Translations under genes and position numbers: made by a program
Notes under the pieces: generated by a model
Told to the model about the DNA's origin: nothing
The model's input: the letters and a program-made list of their open reading frames with translations, nothing else
Database searches by the model: none
From: Atherinomorus stipes
Taxonomy: Eukaryota; Chordata; Actinopteri; Atheriniformes; Atherinidae
DNA length: 64,000 bases
Reading direction: 5' to 3'
Assembly: GCA_023101725.1 (NCBI GenBank)
Contig: JALJCO010013434.1
Span: 1,443,501 to 1,507,500 of the forward strand
Part shown: positions 1 to 55,868 of the stretch, piece by piece
Position numbering within the stretch: position 1 is the stretch's first letter
How the letters are laid out: each line of letters starts with the position of its first letter

Positions 1-790
1 TTGATTCTCCAGCACAGGACTGCTCTTCATCCCAGCATGTGAACTCATGTACAGGAGCTGGAATGTTGGCTTCAAATTCCTTGTGGACCATAAGGTTTTA
101 AGTTATTTCTAAACTAAGCCTCAGGCTGACCTTTGTTAACATAAACAACGGCAAAGGGTATATTCTGTCAACAGTAAATACAACCATATAAAAAAGATGA
201 CTTTACATACAGCATATACAAAAATATATGCATACATTCGGAAAGGGGAAGATCATTTTCAGTACTGTTGCTTGTAGGAAATGAAATATACATGGTCACT
301 GCTAGCTTACATAATGTGGACAAAAATACTTCAAATAAATAAACTGGTAAAAATGTACTTCTGAATCATTTTAATCAGCAGGGAAGTTGTTTTTATTCTA
401 GCACAATGAATAATTCAGTGTGGCAGTAAATAGTAGGAGAATTTGCAGTTTCCAGTCAGTAAATGTTGCTCTATCAGCTGAGGCAGAAATAAACTATACA
501 TTTTGATCCGAAAAGTACGGTAAGCATAATCGGAAATTGTGCTTTTAATTTTTCTAAACTAAAAGAGCAGAAATGATTGCTGTCAATTTGCCTTGATAAT
601 ATTTTATATCATCATTCATTTGATGATTAAATAGAAATATATCCTCGAACTTACAAACAATAGATTTGCTTGGAATAGTGGAGCAGTGCCTGCTTCTCAT
701 TCATTCAGTCATTCATTGACTGTAAAGCTGGCTGCATGAGGGTGGATGGTTGGGACAGTAGGCTGGTTCTGAGCTCAGCTGCTTCTTACT
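1..790. other. intergenic, nothing recognised
   Basis: AT-rich flank of the cdh2 3' end. I see no exon, RNA gene or clear repeat. Confidence 0.5.
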
Positions 791-1000
791 GTGTGCGTCC
801 ATGTTCTCCACATGCATGTGTGGTTCTCTTCAGGTTCTCCAGTTTCCTTCAATTGACCAAAACATGCATGTTAGGCTAACTAGTGATTGTAAAGAGACCC
901 AATGAGTGAATATTTGTGGTTGCTTGTGTCTGTGTTGGCTATGTGATAGAAGCTGGAAAAGGCTTTGAATTAAGTGATGTAGAAAATGGATGGATGTCTT
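791..1000 (+). repeat. SINE-like remnant (body and 3' end)
   Basis: Degenerate match, in opposite orientation, to the repeat at 16622-17007: ATGTTCTCC, GGTTCTCC, AACATGCATGTTAGG and GTGTTGGC occur in the same order. It ends in GTAGAAAATGGATGGATG, the GGAT-type tail. The tRNA-like head is not visible, so it is 5'-truncated. Confidence 0.6.
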
Positions 1001-4000
1001 CAAAACTGAAACATTGATGAGGAGAACAAACCAATGTTCTGTGCAACTTCTATAATAAAACAAAGGCTGTTCGTGAGTTTCTGGGTTTTTCTGCTTTGTC
1101 TGTTTTTTATTTTCATTCCTATTTGAATCTTCCCCTTCTTCAAAAGCCACCTAGATTTCCTCATGTCTAGCCAAAATGTAAAATCACATACCATGTCATA
1201 CTGCCAACATCTGGCTGATGCGTGATTTGGCTTATTTGAGTGTGAAGTTACGTTTATTTATGCACAATCCCAATCATATGGTTCTTGTCTCAAAGGTTTG
1301 ACATAGGGTCTTAGCTTGGACCATTGTCTTATGTGTATTCATTACGGTTTTGCAGTAAGATGCACACACAGCGTGTGTAAAACACATTTCAGTTTAGTGC
1401 ATTGATGATTCTGCCTGCAGTAACAACCTAAATGACAAAGCAAGCATACCTTCTTTCTCATGGACTCAAATCACAGAGGCAAATGAGGACGACTTCATGT
1501 AAATTCACGGCTCAGAGATGCTCAGGTCAAATGTTTAACTTGCTATGAAGGCTTATTGAAGGCTGTTTTGGTTTTATTTCATTTAGCTATCTTGAAAGTT
1601 CTGAGCAACAAGCCTCTGTTTGCATGCTACTGTATAAAGTCTGAAAGTCTGCTGTGCACATGGGTGAACCTGCATGAAAACAGGCTAGACTGTTCTTATT
1701 TTTGATAGAAATGCCTCATCTGGAATCTGATCTTTGGGATTTCACTGAGTTGATGCAACCAACAAATGTGCTTTAATGCATCTGTTCCTGCACCTAAAAG
1801 AATGAGGGGTTTAGTCATTTTTGTATGCTTGATAAAGTTTTATGCAGCAGTGATCCCAGCCAAATAATGAAATACACCCATGAGAAGTTTAATCCATTTT
1901 TACTCTCAGAAAAAATTATTTAAATGTAAAACACATGATTCAAATGCTTTTCTTTTCTCTCTCTCTCTCTCTTTTAAGAGGTTTGTATTAGTTCCTTAGT
2001 CTTTTACTTTAAGAAAACTGGACTTTTTTCTTTTCATGGTTTTTTAAAATGTTCTCCCTTTCATCTGAAAGGCTTTTTCTGTTTTCCATTGCTGGTTGGA
2101 AGAGTCACGTTATGCTGAGGCATGTGTTGATGAAGTTGTATGTGTCTCACATCCCAGGGTCATTTGAGTTGTTGTTGTTCCAAGTAAAATTTTCTCCCAC
2201 CAGACCAACATGTAAGATTATTTTGGTCATGTCATTCAAGGTGTGTGTGGGGGAAACTACAGCAGAGGCTGCTTTGTAAATGTTAGAAACACGATTCGTG
2301 GGGCCACCGCTTCTGGTTAATCAGTCCCTCCAGAAAGTTGTGATGGTGCAATTGTAAGTATCAAAACAAACACAATGGGGTGGAATATATACAATGAAAA
2401 ATGCAGCAATCCCAGATTTCTCATGTTACCAGGAAAACATGATTTGTTGCTTGGATAATTTGTCTTTGGTTGAATTTTTGTTAATATTTGAAATTGCAGC
2501 TTTGCAACTTTCTGGAGGGACTGGTTAATAATGTGTTTCCCAGCATAACATGGATGGCATCTTTCACTCTTCTCTGAAACATCACTGTGCTTTATCCTTG
2601 AGATGCAGGTGAGCCTCTAGCTCCTGACCTCATGGGATTTATGCCCTGTGCTGAGCTGTGTACTTGTGGTTGTTTAGTTTCCTCTACAAGGTCTGTGAAC
2701 TCTTTGTGGTGTATTCAATTTCACAAGGACATTTCAAGCATATGACACAATCTTTTGGATGGTGAATATAATGATCTTGTGAAAGAGCTGCTGTCGGATA
2801 GAGCCCAGTTGCTGGACTATAAACACCAGTATGACTCCATTCAGCTGGCTGGTGGTGCCGTCATGCACTTTTTCTCTTCCTCAGATGATTTCATAACCAT
2901 TTGCACCCTGAGCCATGTGTCCAAAACACCTCATATTTTTGTCAGGTAGGCAAACAGCTCACAGCGTACATCAACTCAAACGACCCACACGATGTGACAC
3001 ACATGACTTCAGCAGCTCTCGGGTGTGCATGTCCCAACAACAGCTTCAGTTAGAAGTGAAGAACAATGAAAAAAGGCCCAGTTTCCCACAACCTGGATGA
3101 ACAAGGGATTTTAAAGACTTCCTGTATGGACTGATGAGAACACTAGAGAGCAGTACAATCCTGCAGAGCAGAGACACACAATGCAAAGTGTTTCTTTTTT
3201 TTTTTTAATCATCTTTTCTCTTTGTCTTTCAGACTCAGCAGTCATAATTACAGCCTCTTTCTTTTATCTATGATTGAATGAGAAAAAATCTTTTCAGCTT
3301 CACTGAGGCGATGATATTTCTATCTTCTCTTACTCGCTGAGTCTCTATCTCTCTCAGTCTGTCATCCTCACATACCGCAGGTGTTTGTGTTCCTGGCAGA
3401 AATCAGCTGATTGATTCTGACATTTCAGCAGCCAGATCATTTCCTCCTCTCTAGCATATGACAGTGTGCAAATGTCTTCTGAATACAGGCTATTTTCCTC
3501 TGCATGACACTTATGAACAGTATGTGAATATATGTATGAATGTATTTACATGTGTATATTTTGACACACACAATGAATTTGCATTGGATGCTGTTTATTA
3601 TGTTGTACAAGAGACACACTGAATGGATTTATTTATTTGTTTTTATTTACATGTGACTACAAACATGAATTAATGTAGGCTGTATTAACTGGACATTGTA
3701 TGCTTTCTCTGTCTTGTCTTTGACATTATTTATTGTTGTTAATTGACACAATAACTAAACTTAATTGAAGTTAATTAAATTAGTAGAGTATGTCTGTTGA
3801 GGGAAGATTACATTTGCAGTTTCTGTCCTGGTAACAAATGCATGATGTTGGGAAACTCATAAAGAAAGCTAAAAAAAAAAAAAAAAAAGAGGATTTGCTT
3901 GCTGTCAACTCATTATCAACATAAGTTTGTAACAGAATGTTTCAGTACCACTTCAGCTTATGGCATGGTGATGTTTACTTTACACAAGAGGGAAAAAAGT

Positions 4001-5913
4001 AGCGACATTTTTATGATGAATGATGGTTTTTTTGGCCTGCCGAGCAGGTCATACTGCAGAATATACCATGATACCAAAAATCTTCCAACAAATATGGTGC
4101 CAGTCAGTTTAGCATGACTGAAAATGTAAGGATTTGTCTTAATGGAACAAATAATTTTGAGGATTACTCCGGTAAGACCTGCTGGAATACATCTGAGTTG
4201 TGAGTCATGCATTTGGAAACCTCCAGAGAATTCACGGATCGGAGATTTTCAGCTTTGGCTTTAAGTGGGTAGAAGGACTGACAGAAACGTGTGCAGATTT
4301 CTGTGGATTTTTTTTTTCATCTGGTGGTGGGGGGTGGGGGGATAATGAGCTCTGACTGCTGCACTAATTGAAGACACACCTGCAATTAAAATCATATATC
4401 CTCCCTCCTGTTTCTCTGGAGCTCAGAAGCTATAAAGGCTGTCAACCTGCTTCATTAGCTTGAAGAATATTCCTCACCTCTCCTTCTCAATGCACACAAA
4501 CACACACACACACATACACACACACATGCACCAACACAAAATGAAGTAAATGTCAGGGCTGTGGTCCAGGCAGAGGCTGGGCTCTGCTCCTGCTGACAGA
4601 TACAGCAGCAGTCAGAGGAAAAATGACTGTGGGATCCACCGGCCTCATGTGTGTTTATCTGACAGCTTGCAGAATTCACAGAGCCAGTGATGCTCGCTAA
4701 CTAAAGTCAAATGTTAAAACGTCGGTATAAATGAGAGAGGGTTGATGTTTACATCTCACTTGGATATCGTTTTAGATTCTGAAAACAAGCTTAGTGTACA
4801 AAAACAAAGAAGTCAATGTGGGATGTGTTTCTTTTGATTTTTCAGTCAATGTAAAGCTTTAAAGTGCATCTGTAAACAAGTTGACACTATATTTCATGTG
4901 AAGTCATCCTCAGCTGCTTCAGGCTCTCTCTTCACCTTTGAAGTCAGTGTTTAATATTTATGATCAAAGAAACCTCTGCGGTTTTGTTCTGATAAAGATG
5001 ATTTTAGATTTTTAGCAGGAAACTCAAAGGACAAATGTGACGAGTCTGTTGGTCTCCACCAATTTTACACTCAAAAATTTCTCTTCGGTAAAAACTGTGT
5101 TGATTAATTCATTACAATACATACTGTACTGTATGTAGGTCTGTTTCTGTAGCCTTTTTAGTCTCACTAAAAAGGGATCAGACTCTGCTGCTTCGTCGTT
5201 AGTGGAGCATTGAAGGAAGAGGATAGTGGAGGACTCCCATCCAATCATGCAAAGATATTAAATGGCTGCTTCTTCTGATAGGGCTCCTTTGGTTTTAAGA
5301 GGAGATGGGGAAGAAGTTGTACAACAGTCAGTCTGAAGAGGAAATAAGGTAGTTTTATTTTCCTTTAAAACAAAAAGAGAGTCAGATCTATAAAGCAGGG
5401 GAGGAGAAATCAGTTTAACCAGAGTTGTGACATAAGAATTTACGGATGAAATGATTTGAACATTGTGGGAAAATGGAAGTAACCAAACAGAGCAGGATGA
5501 GTTGTCCAAACAAAAGATAGTGAGGACTGATGAACGGAAACAGATCTTCCTTCCTGAACTTACACTTCATATGTGAATCTATTTAAAGGCAAAATGTTTC
5601 GCTGACCTTAACAGAGTAGCAAATGCAAAACTGAACCAAACAGCAAGAGAAAGCAAAGGCAAATAGATACTATAAAAAAAACAACAGGAATTGAAGTTCT
5701 CTCATGACTCTGAAAACATACAAAGTGACAAATGTTTTGGTGTACTTTACAAAATAAGATCAGATAATCATGATGTACATATCATGCAGCAGGAGGATTA
5801 TTTTCATTATGAAGCAGAGCTTCCCTGACAGGTTTATGAAAACCCCAATATAAACAAGACAGCACCGCACTGGAAGCAACAAGCTGTCTTATTTCACACA
5901 CCCCCACCCACAC
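1001..5913. other. intergenic, simple repeats only
   Basis: Contains a CT run near 1955-1973, an A18 run near 3871-3888 and an interrupted CA tract near 4495-4530. Open frames here are under 90 codons and I recognise none. Nothing else seen. Confidence 0.5.
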
Positions 5914-6205
5914 ATGTCTGGTTTTCTATCCCCGTGAGGTACATCCATTGACATAATGCATTCCCTAGTCCCTTACCCTAAACCTAATGCCCATAACTGA
6001 TTGCCTAACCCTAACCCTTGCCCTAATCCTAACCAAAACCTAATTATAACCTAATCTCTAAAACCTATCTTGATCCTCAAAACGGGGTTTGGACCCGTGG
6101 GGACCAGGAAAATGTCCCCGCGAGGGCAAGACGTCCCCATGGTGATGGTAAAATATGGAAAATGGTTCCCATAACGTAGCATAAACGCACCTACCACATC
6201 ACACA
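5914..6205. repeat. fish dispersed repeat with telomere-like CCCTAA motifs
   Basis: Between 5964 and 6055 there is a run of degenerate CCCTAA-type units (ccttaccctaaacc, gcctaaccctaaccctt, aatcctaacc). It is followed by GTGGGGACCAGG, ATGTCCCC and GACGTCCCC, then CA repeats. The combination is, from memory, a common teleost repeat; the boundaries are approximate. Confidence 0.5.
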
Positions 6206-7477
6206 CACACATGCACACACACGCACACACACTTAAACACACACCACTACCACCAACACTTAAGAGAAATATGACTTCTTTGAAACACAGTGGATATTAA
6301 AGAAGTAATCCTGAACTGTAAACTATGTTTACTGATGTGTGTCGACCCCGTACACCAGAGGCTGTATGTGTCTAAACGCATTAACAATTCTGAAGTCATA
6401 ACGAGCAGGTGAATAAATTCGCAGTACACGTTTGTCCAAATCCATTTTGGGGACCAGTCATGGTCCTCTGTCTGTTTAGCCAGCAGCAGCATGCTGGAAT
6501 ATGAAGGAATGAACAGAACAAATTCCTACAAGTTTAAAATGTTTCTTTCACCACCATTTGGCCATTTTCACATGATCAAATGTGACAAGTTTGGCAGGGG
6601 TGTTTTAACACTGGTTGGGACATACAGTAAAAGTGGTTCACAGAGGTTCCTGGGAGATAAGTGCTTTACTGCACTTTTGATAGACGTTCATTTGCAATAT
6701 CATGTAATTGAGTGAATATCTGAACAAGCAGAGGTTTATAGTTTCCCTTTTTGTTAATGTTTTCTTTCTAATCTGAATCTAGAATTACTCAATCATTTTT
6801 ATGAGTTGAAGACATCTGCTGGTATATTTCTTTCATATTAATATTGTTCAGATAATTTAGTTTGCATTCACGTTGCAATCAACATCACAGACATGTACTT
6901 TAACGACATAGTAAAAGAAATCCAATGTTTAAATTAATTAACAAAATAAAACCTTGAAGGAAAATATGACCATGAGCAAACAGAATTGCAAACACAGCCA
7001 TAAACCATTGCTACAACATACAGTACATCATTGCCTGTTGTCGTAATAATTAAAAAAAAAAAACTTTTTGCGATCATTTTGACTAACCGTAATTACATAA
7101 AATTTGTGTTGTTAAAGGAAATGTTCATTTTTATATAATTATTCTTTCAATTTTAATTGAAAAATTAATTGAAATGATTATCATTCAATTTTTGCAGAGA
7201 TAAGCTGTTACCATGCTCTTTTTAGTCTGGGTAATTTTACTTGAATTTCAGTAAGCCATACTATGATTTTGATTTATTTTTCAATTGATTTTATATTGAC
7301 GAAGTCAACTCTGAGAACTACAGCTCACCTGTTTCTCCTGCCTCAGCAGCATCTTCTCCTTTCTCCGAACTGTCGGGAGCTTAACTTTTGACTTAACAAA
7401 TATTATCATCACAGTTATCAATGACTAAATAGCAGCTGGAAAATCGTTTCTGCGACTTAAACTTTTGTTGACACACG
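6206..7477. other. intergenic, nothing recognised
   Basis: A short CA-rich start, an A12 run near 7052, otherwise AT-rich sequence without recognisable coding. Confidence 0.5.
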
Positions 7478-7685
7478 CTAGCAGGGAAGGGGAACATTGG
7501 CCCCTCTTCCTGCAGGTCTTCCACTTGTCCTTGCTCCTACACACCTGATTCAAATCAACGAGTCTGTGCAGAACTTGATTGGCTGTTAGATCCATTTGAT
7601 TTGAATCAGGTGTGCTGGAGTGGGGACACACAGAAAATTAGCAAGGCTGTGGCTCTTGTAAACCAGGGTTCCCCACCGCTGCGCT
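7478..7685. mobile_element. hAT-like MITE remnant
   Basis: The centre is an inverted repeat: ACACCTGATTCAAATCAA near 7540 pairs with TTTGATTTGAATCAGGTGTG near 7595. The right end reads CCAGGGTTCCCCACC, a terminal sequence common to fish hAT-type MITEs, and the left end GGAAGGGGAACA partly matches its complement. No clean target duplication was found. Confidence 0.45.
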
Positions 7686-9149
7686 AAAATAACTGCTGAT
7701 GTTCACCTTTCTTTTCTTTGCTCCTGAAGTTCTGACTTAAGACACAATTACCATTAACACTGTTCCTCACTGCTTGCAAGAACTATCCAAGCACTAGCTC
7801 TTTGAACATATAGACAGCAGGGACCAGTGGCGGAGCTAGACTTTTATGCATGGCGTAGCCAGACAGTGGGCAAGATTTTATCAAGGAGGTAATTTTAAGT
7901 AAGTAAATGTTAAAAGAAAATAAATTCTTACTATTATTATATGTATTTTAAGATAATTTATTCTTTATTCTGTTTGATTATTGCTGATATGGTCATTTGT
8001 TGTCAAAGTGCTTGATTATGTTGTTTATGTATTTACTTTGCTTGTCTTATCTTGTTACATGAAGAACACTCTTGTATTACCATTCTGTCATTTCATATAG
8101 GTGAAATGACAGAATTTTGCTGCAGATAATGCCTTATAGAGGCCCATTCATTCTGCCTTCAATCAAATACTGCCCAAAGGAGTCAGTGATACAGAAATGT
8201 TTCTGGTGAGTAAATGCACATATAAATTCCTAGAAATAAGGTCCAGGTGGGAAAAAAAAAACCTAGTTTTCCTTTACAGTATGAGGCTGGTATGAGTCCT
8301 GCCGATAGAGAACACGAATCACTCCAGTTTCCATGTTTTGTGAAATAGAAAAATATAGACATAACTCAGAACTGGCAGGATATTGGCAGGGACATGTCTA
8401 CATCCATGATGTTTGGACAGCCGTCATTTGTTTTATTGCCTCACTTTACTCAAGATGTCAAAATTAAAAAAGTGACTCATGCTAAAATGATCAGCAATGT
8501 TAAATATATTAGTTGCTTTTTGTGATTTATTATCAGTGGAAGTGATTGAACTGAGTCAAATCAAAATTGTATGATGGCAGAATTTATAGCATTAAACACA
8601 GAGTTGTTGTTCATTGAATCAATACTGCACCATGATCAAACTTGTGATTTATACCTCCGAACCTAACCAGACAATTTCATAATCTCTCCACTGTGATGTT
8701 TCCTGGTCGGTTCTTTAGTAAATTATACTTTTTCCTTATCTAGTCCTCTGGTTTTAATCATTAGGAAAGATGTAGGACTTAGTGTTGATTTTCAGGTCAT
8801 TCCTAAATTGTTCTTTGTTTGTTCTTCAGCAAGAATATTTTTTTTTCTGTAATTATAGTTGTAGAGTTGCAACTCATTCCTTCTCCAAACCTCATACTCC
8901 CCAGCAGATGCGGCTGGATTTTTTTGTCCTATGCTGTTGGTACATCACAGTATCAAAACAAAAGAACACACTGAGCATGTGTGGGAGCTTCAGAAAATCT
9001 TGAGATTACAAATATCTATAAAATGCAAACTTGTTTTTCTGGCAGCTGAATACACAGAAAATACAGCTAATTATTTCTAAAAGGAACATAAATGTTTTAA
9101 TGCTATTTAATTGGTCATACTAGAAAGTTTCTATGAACCATACAGTATA
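7686..9149. other. intergenic, nothing recognised
   Basis: AT-rich sequence with no supported feature. The longest open frame (8782-9003 on the plus strand) does not look like a known protein. Confidence 0.5.
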
Positions 9150-10423
9150 CAGATACTACCCAAAAAATTAGAATATTGTGAAAAACTTCATGTATTTCTA
9201 TATTTCAACTTAAAAGGTGCAATTCACATATTGTATAGACAAATGATACGTAAATCTACATATTTCAAGCTTTTATTTGTTTGAATGTTGCTGATTAGGA
9301 CTTGCAGCTTAAGAAAACCTCAAATTCTAAAACTCTGAAAATTAGAATATTCCATGAAATCAATTTAAAAAGGACTTTAAATACAAAAAAGTCAGGCCTC
9401 CTAAAGTAAAATCTTGCTACTTAGTACTTAGTACTTGGTTTGGGCCCTGCGTGAATGACTGCCTTAACCCGACGTGGCATGGATGCTACCAGCTTGTGGC
9501 ATATCTCAGGTGTTATGGAAGAAAAAACATGCTTCCATCACGACCTTGAGCTCTTCTTTATTGTCTCGTCTCTTCCCGTTCAGCTTTCTCTTGATAATGC
9601 CCCATATGTTTTCAATGGGGTTGAGGTCAGGTGAGTTTGTGGGCCAATCAAGCATGGTGATCCCATGGTTGTTGAACCAAGATTTTGTACTTTTGGCAGT
9701 GTGGGCAGGTGCCAATTTCTGCTGGAAGATGAAGTCTGCATCCTCATACAGCTGGTCTGCTGAAGCAAGCATGAAGTGCTCCAAAATGTCCTGGTAGACG
9801 GCTGCATTTATGTTGGATTTAATGAAGCTCACAGGTCCATTCCTTATGAAGTCCTCCACACTTTTGAAAGGCCCTTTCCTGACCATCTTCTCCAGGCTGC
9901 TGTCTGCCCTCTGGCTTGTACACCATTTTCTTCCACACTTTTTTTCGTTCCACTTAACTGTCCATTAATGTGCTTTGAGACAGCCCTCTGAGAACATCCA
10001 GTTTCTTTTGCTATCACTTTTTGTGTCTTTCCCACCTTGTGCAGGGAGTCAATGATGGTTTTCTGCACAGCTGTCAGATCAGCAGTCTTCCCCATGATTG
10101 TGAATTCTTCTAAACCAAGACAGAGACTTTTTTAAAGGCTCAGGGCACTTATGGAGATGTTTTGGATTACTTACCTGATTAGAATGTGACACTCTGAGCC
10201 TACAAAACTGGAGCTTCTCACAGTATTCTAATTTTTTGAGTTTTTGAATTTGAGGTTTTCTAAAGCTGCAAGTCCTAATCAGCAACATCCAAACAAACAA
10301 AAGCTTGAAATATATGGATTTACATATTATTTGACTAAACAATATGTAAATTGCACCTTTTAAGTTGAATTACAGAAATACATGAACTTTTTCAGGATAT
10401 TCTAATTCTTTGGGTAGTACCTG
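9150..10423 (-). mobile_element. Tc1/mariner-like DNA transposon, internally deleted
   Basis: Terminal inverted repeats of about 205 bp (roughly 9150-9354 and 10218-10423) begin CAG(A/G)TACTACCCAAA and are flanked by TA on both sides (9148-9149, 10424-10425), the Tc1/mariner target duplication. The arms also share an internal ATTAGAATAT motif. Between them on the minus strand is a broken transposase. At 1274 bp it is shorter than the roughly 1.6 kb typical of intact fish elements. Confidence 0.9.
9430..10095 (-). pseudogene. Tc1-like transposase, deleted and frameshifted
   Basis: Reading starts at 10095 with MGKTADLTAVQKTIIDSLHK and the helix-turn-helix segment CSQRAVSKHINGQLSG. A shift into a second frame occurs near 9880, and sequence around SVEDFIRNGPVSF joins the N-terminal third directly to the C-terminal part, so the middle with the first catalytic Asp is missing. 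The second catalytic position reads FQQKLAPAHTA, with Lys instead of Asp. NPIENIWG, with the last acidic residue, is kept. A further shift near 9510 precedes SMPRRVKAVI. It cannot encode an active enzyme. Confidence 0.88.
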
Positions 10424-12154
10424 TATGTGTCTTATTTTAACCAGATTCAGCCTTCAAAGTGCTTGTGTTTTGGTTTGTTTGTGTTATGTCCCTGACTGGC
10501 AAAAGATAAAAAGGAAAAACAAACAAACAAACAAACAAAAAAAGAAGTTTTTTCACCAAAATGAAAAGATAAAAACATGCAAAAACATTTTAATTTGTGA
10601 TTCAAATTACACATATACAAGGATTCAAGATATTAGCATGTCATTTTAAGAGACCACAGAACCAGAGAGAAAAAAAAAATACAATCTGTACACATTTCAG
10701 ATTACAGTGAGTAGCCAGTTGGAGAGTACCAGAGAACACTAAGGCAAATCATCAGCAGACAGAAGAAACAGTGCCATTTTGTATTGAATCAACACAGCAG
10801 AGTATCAATAAGTATCTTTGCTACAAAACATGAACTGATGACTCCCTTTTTAGCAATTGGCTGCATAAGTTACACTGTGATTAAAGCAAAACAAAAGAAA
10901 AATGGAAAGTGTCTATCTAAAGTCTAGCATTGCTGTACACATCTTCTCTCTCGCAAACTTTGGAAACCCAAACTGGCAAAATGATGCAGCTCTTTTGTAC
11001 AGCTCTGGGTCTGAGCATCTTTTTCACACATAAAACTCGAAAGGTTAACAGCAACTTTCGCTGCATTGAGATTGATTAAAGTTTTTCACGATGAAATACT
11101 GGCCCTGAGAATGGGTCTGGGATTTTCAGTGATAATGAAGATATTCAGTGAACTTGATTTTGAAGGTGAAAAAAAGATCCAACATTATAGGTTGGAAGCA
11201 ATTTTTAACTATTCAATGATAGTATTTAGAGTGTTAAAGATAAACAATGCTGAACATTTTATATCAGGACACACCGACATCTCAGCTCCAAAAAACTACC
11301 AGATATCAGTAGATATGCGTTTGTGGCCTGACAGGTCAGGACTGATCAGGTGCCAGAAGGATAATGTAGACCATGTCAGACAAGCAGCTGTAAATGTTTT
11401 GGCTAATTCATCCATGAAGCTGTTCCTGTTCATCCTTTCTCATGTTAATGCCTAAACAACAGTACTGATATTAGTTTTTTTCTAACAGCTTTAATGTCTC
11501 CATTTCATGTTTCTCCTCTTACTCCAGATGTTACAGATGAATGGCGCTGGATGAATCGCTGTAAGCAGCAGATCAGTTTACATTCTGCTGTACCGTCCAA
11601 ATATTCGGCTTAACTCTATTCAGAAGGTTAATCCTTTTGTCATTTGTTATCATAGGAGTTCCACAGAAAAAATGCTTCAACCACTCTTTAGATTTGGTTG
11701 TTTTTGTTTGCTGGCCTTGATGTATTGCACAGTTTTTTTCTTTTGGTTTTATTTCACCTGCATATATCCATAAATCAAAATATTATTCCATAAAGATGAC
11801 ACTTATTTAATTTTATTTTGCCATCCTTCAAATAAGCTCAATTACATCCCATTTTAAACAGCTTATTATAAAGGCAGAGCAGGACTAGACCATAACACCT
11901 GAACTGCATCACAAGCAGGAAGTTGGATTCATTTTGACAGTAAATATCCTCGACAATCTGTGAGCACTGAAACCCAGAGGGGGCAGCCATTTTTGAGATC
12001 TGTTTTCTCAACAGTTTAGTTTATGTTACATTAAAAAAAAATAAAAAATTGCAGAGGAAAATGAGTGAAGCAGGTGATCTCAACTCATTTTGTCAATAAT
12101 AACAGTCACAGTAATAGAGCAGCGTAGTGGGAGGAGCACATACATTCTTTCGTA
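10424..12154. other. 3' flank of cdh2, nothing recognised
   Basis: Contains short CAAA repeats near 10525 and a 129-codon open frame at 11066-11455 (plus) without recognisable domains, probably chance. Confidence 0.45.
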
Positions 12155-13181
12155 TTTTCACTGTATTTTTCATTTATTTACCTCTACATTTGGCCCTGCA
12201 TTTGAATAAAAACTAATTGGCATACATCTTGCTTTATCCATTTATGGTAAATTTTCCATTTTGGGTTATTTTGTATGTACAGCATATGTTTTTTTGTTGC
12301 CCCCAAATGTCCTCTGGACTTTCATTTAGGGTCATTATTTTGACCTCAAAAACAACATTAGAAAAATGATCACAAAACAATTTAAACAAAAACCTAAAAT
12401 CCCATTCAAATAAGAAAAATAAATGAATAAGTGACTTATGTGAACCAGGACATTTTGGTGAGCTTGGTGGCAGAGGATTACATTTTCTTCAGTTGACGAT
12501 TCAGTTTAAGACCCAGAGCTGCACAGATACAGTAAGTCATGTCTTGCTGACAGGATCATCCAAGGCATCTCAAGTAGACTTTGCCCTTTAAATTTTCCAG
12601 CCATTGTGTCTCTGTGGAAACGATTCACACTCACTCTTACACACATGTACAAGGAATGAGGTGGAAACCAAAGACGCACTTAAACTCATTACGATGGTAA
12701 AGTGCTCCTCTAGTTGCTGTTGCTAAATCCCAGGAGCTTTAAAGCAACAAATAGAATCAAAAGTGAACACAATCAAATAAATGTACAAAAAGGCACATTT
12801 GACCCCAGTGCTGCTGTACTGTAAGATTCAAGTGTAAATGAGTGTCTGTAGCATGGCTGTCATCGCTCTCAGCCATCAGACAGAATCTTAGCACTTTTCT
12901 GATGGCTCACATGTGTTAGAATAGGAGCTAATGCTCAGATCATGTCCATTAGCCTGAATTCTTGCCAGTGCCAGGCCTTACTAGGCCAGGAGTCAGCATG
13001 GTCCCTACTGTCATAAACTGTCCACAAGAGGCAGCCAGTGTCTTAACAAGCTGTCCAGTGGAATTACAGAAGTGCTGATCCATCCCCGTGGTTTCCCATT
13101 AGTATCTGTCTTACTCCACCACTGTCTGACACTTGAAGCAAGAGTGGGGAGAGTGGTTCTTGTTCGTGGAGGGTGAGTGTG
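12155..13181 (-). other. cdh2: cdh2 3' untranslated region (predicted extent)
   Basis: From the stop codon the minus strand contains no AATAAA until 12173-12178, about 1.0 kb downstream. A cut 10-30 bases past that signal would fall near 12145-12165. A GT-rich stretch follows. The extent is inferred; later AATAAA motifs (for example 11812-11817) could give a longer transcript. Confidence 0.45.
12173..12178 (-). terminator. candidate polyadenylation signal of cdh2
   Basis: First AATAAA on the minus strand after the cdh2 stop, in the context TAAATAAATG, with GTATGTGC about 30 bases beyond. It is common by chance in AT-rich DNA, so support is positional. Confidence 0.4.

Positions 13182-55868
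<42,687 letters not shown>

Noticed and set aside
9474..9991. Plus-strand open frames over the Tc1-like element
   Set aside because: Shadows of the transposase on the opposite strand.
11066..11455. 129-codon plus-strand open frame downstream of cdh2
   Set aside because: No recognisable domain, no splice or promoter context, and composition like AT-rich noncoding DNA.
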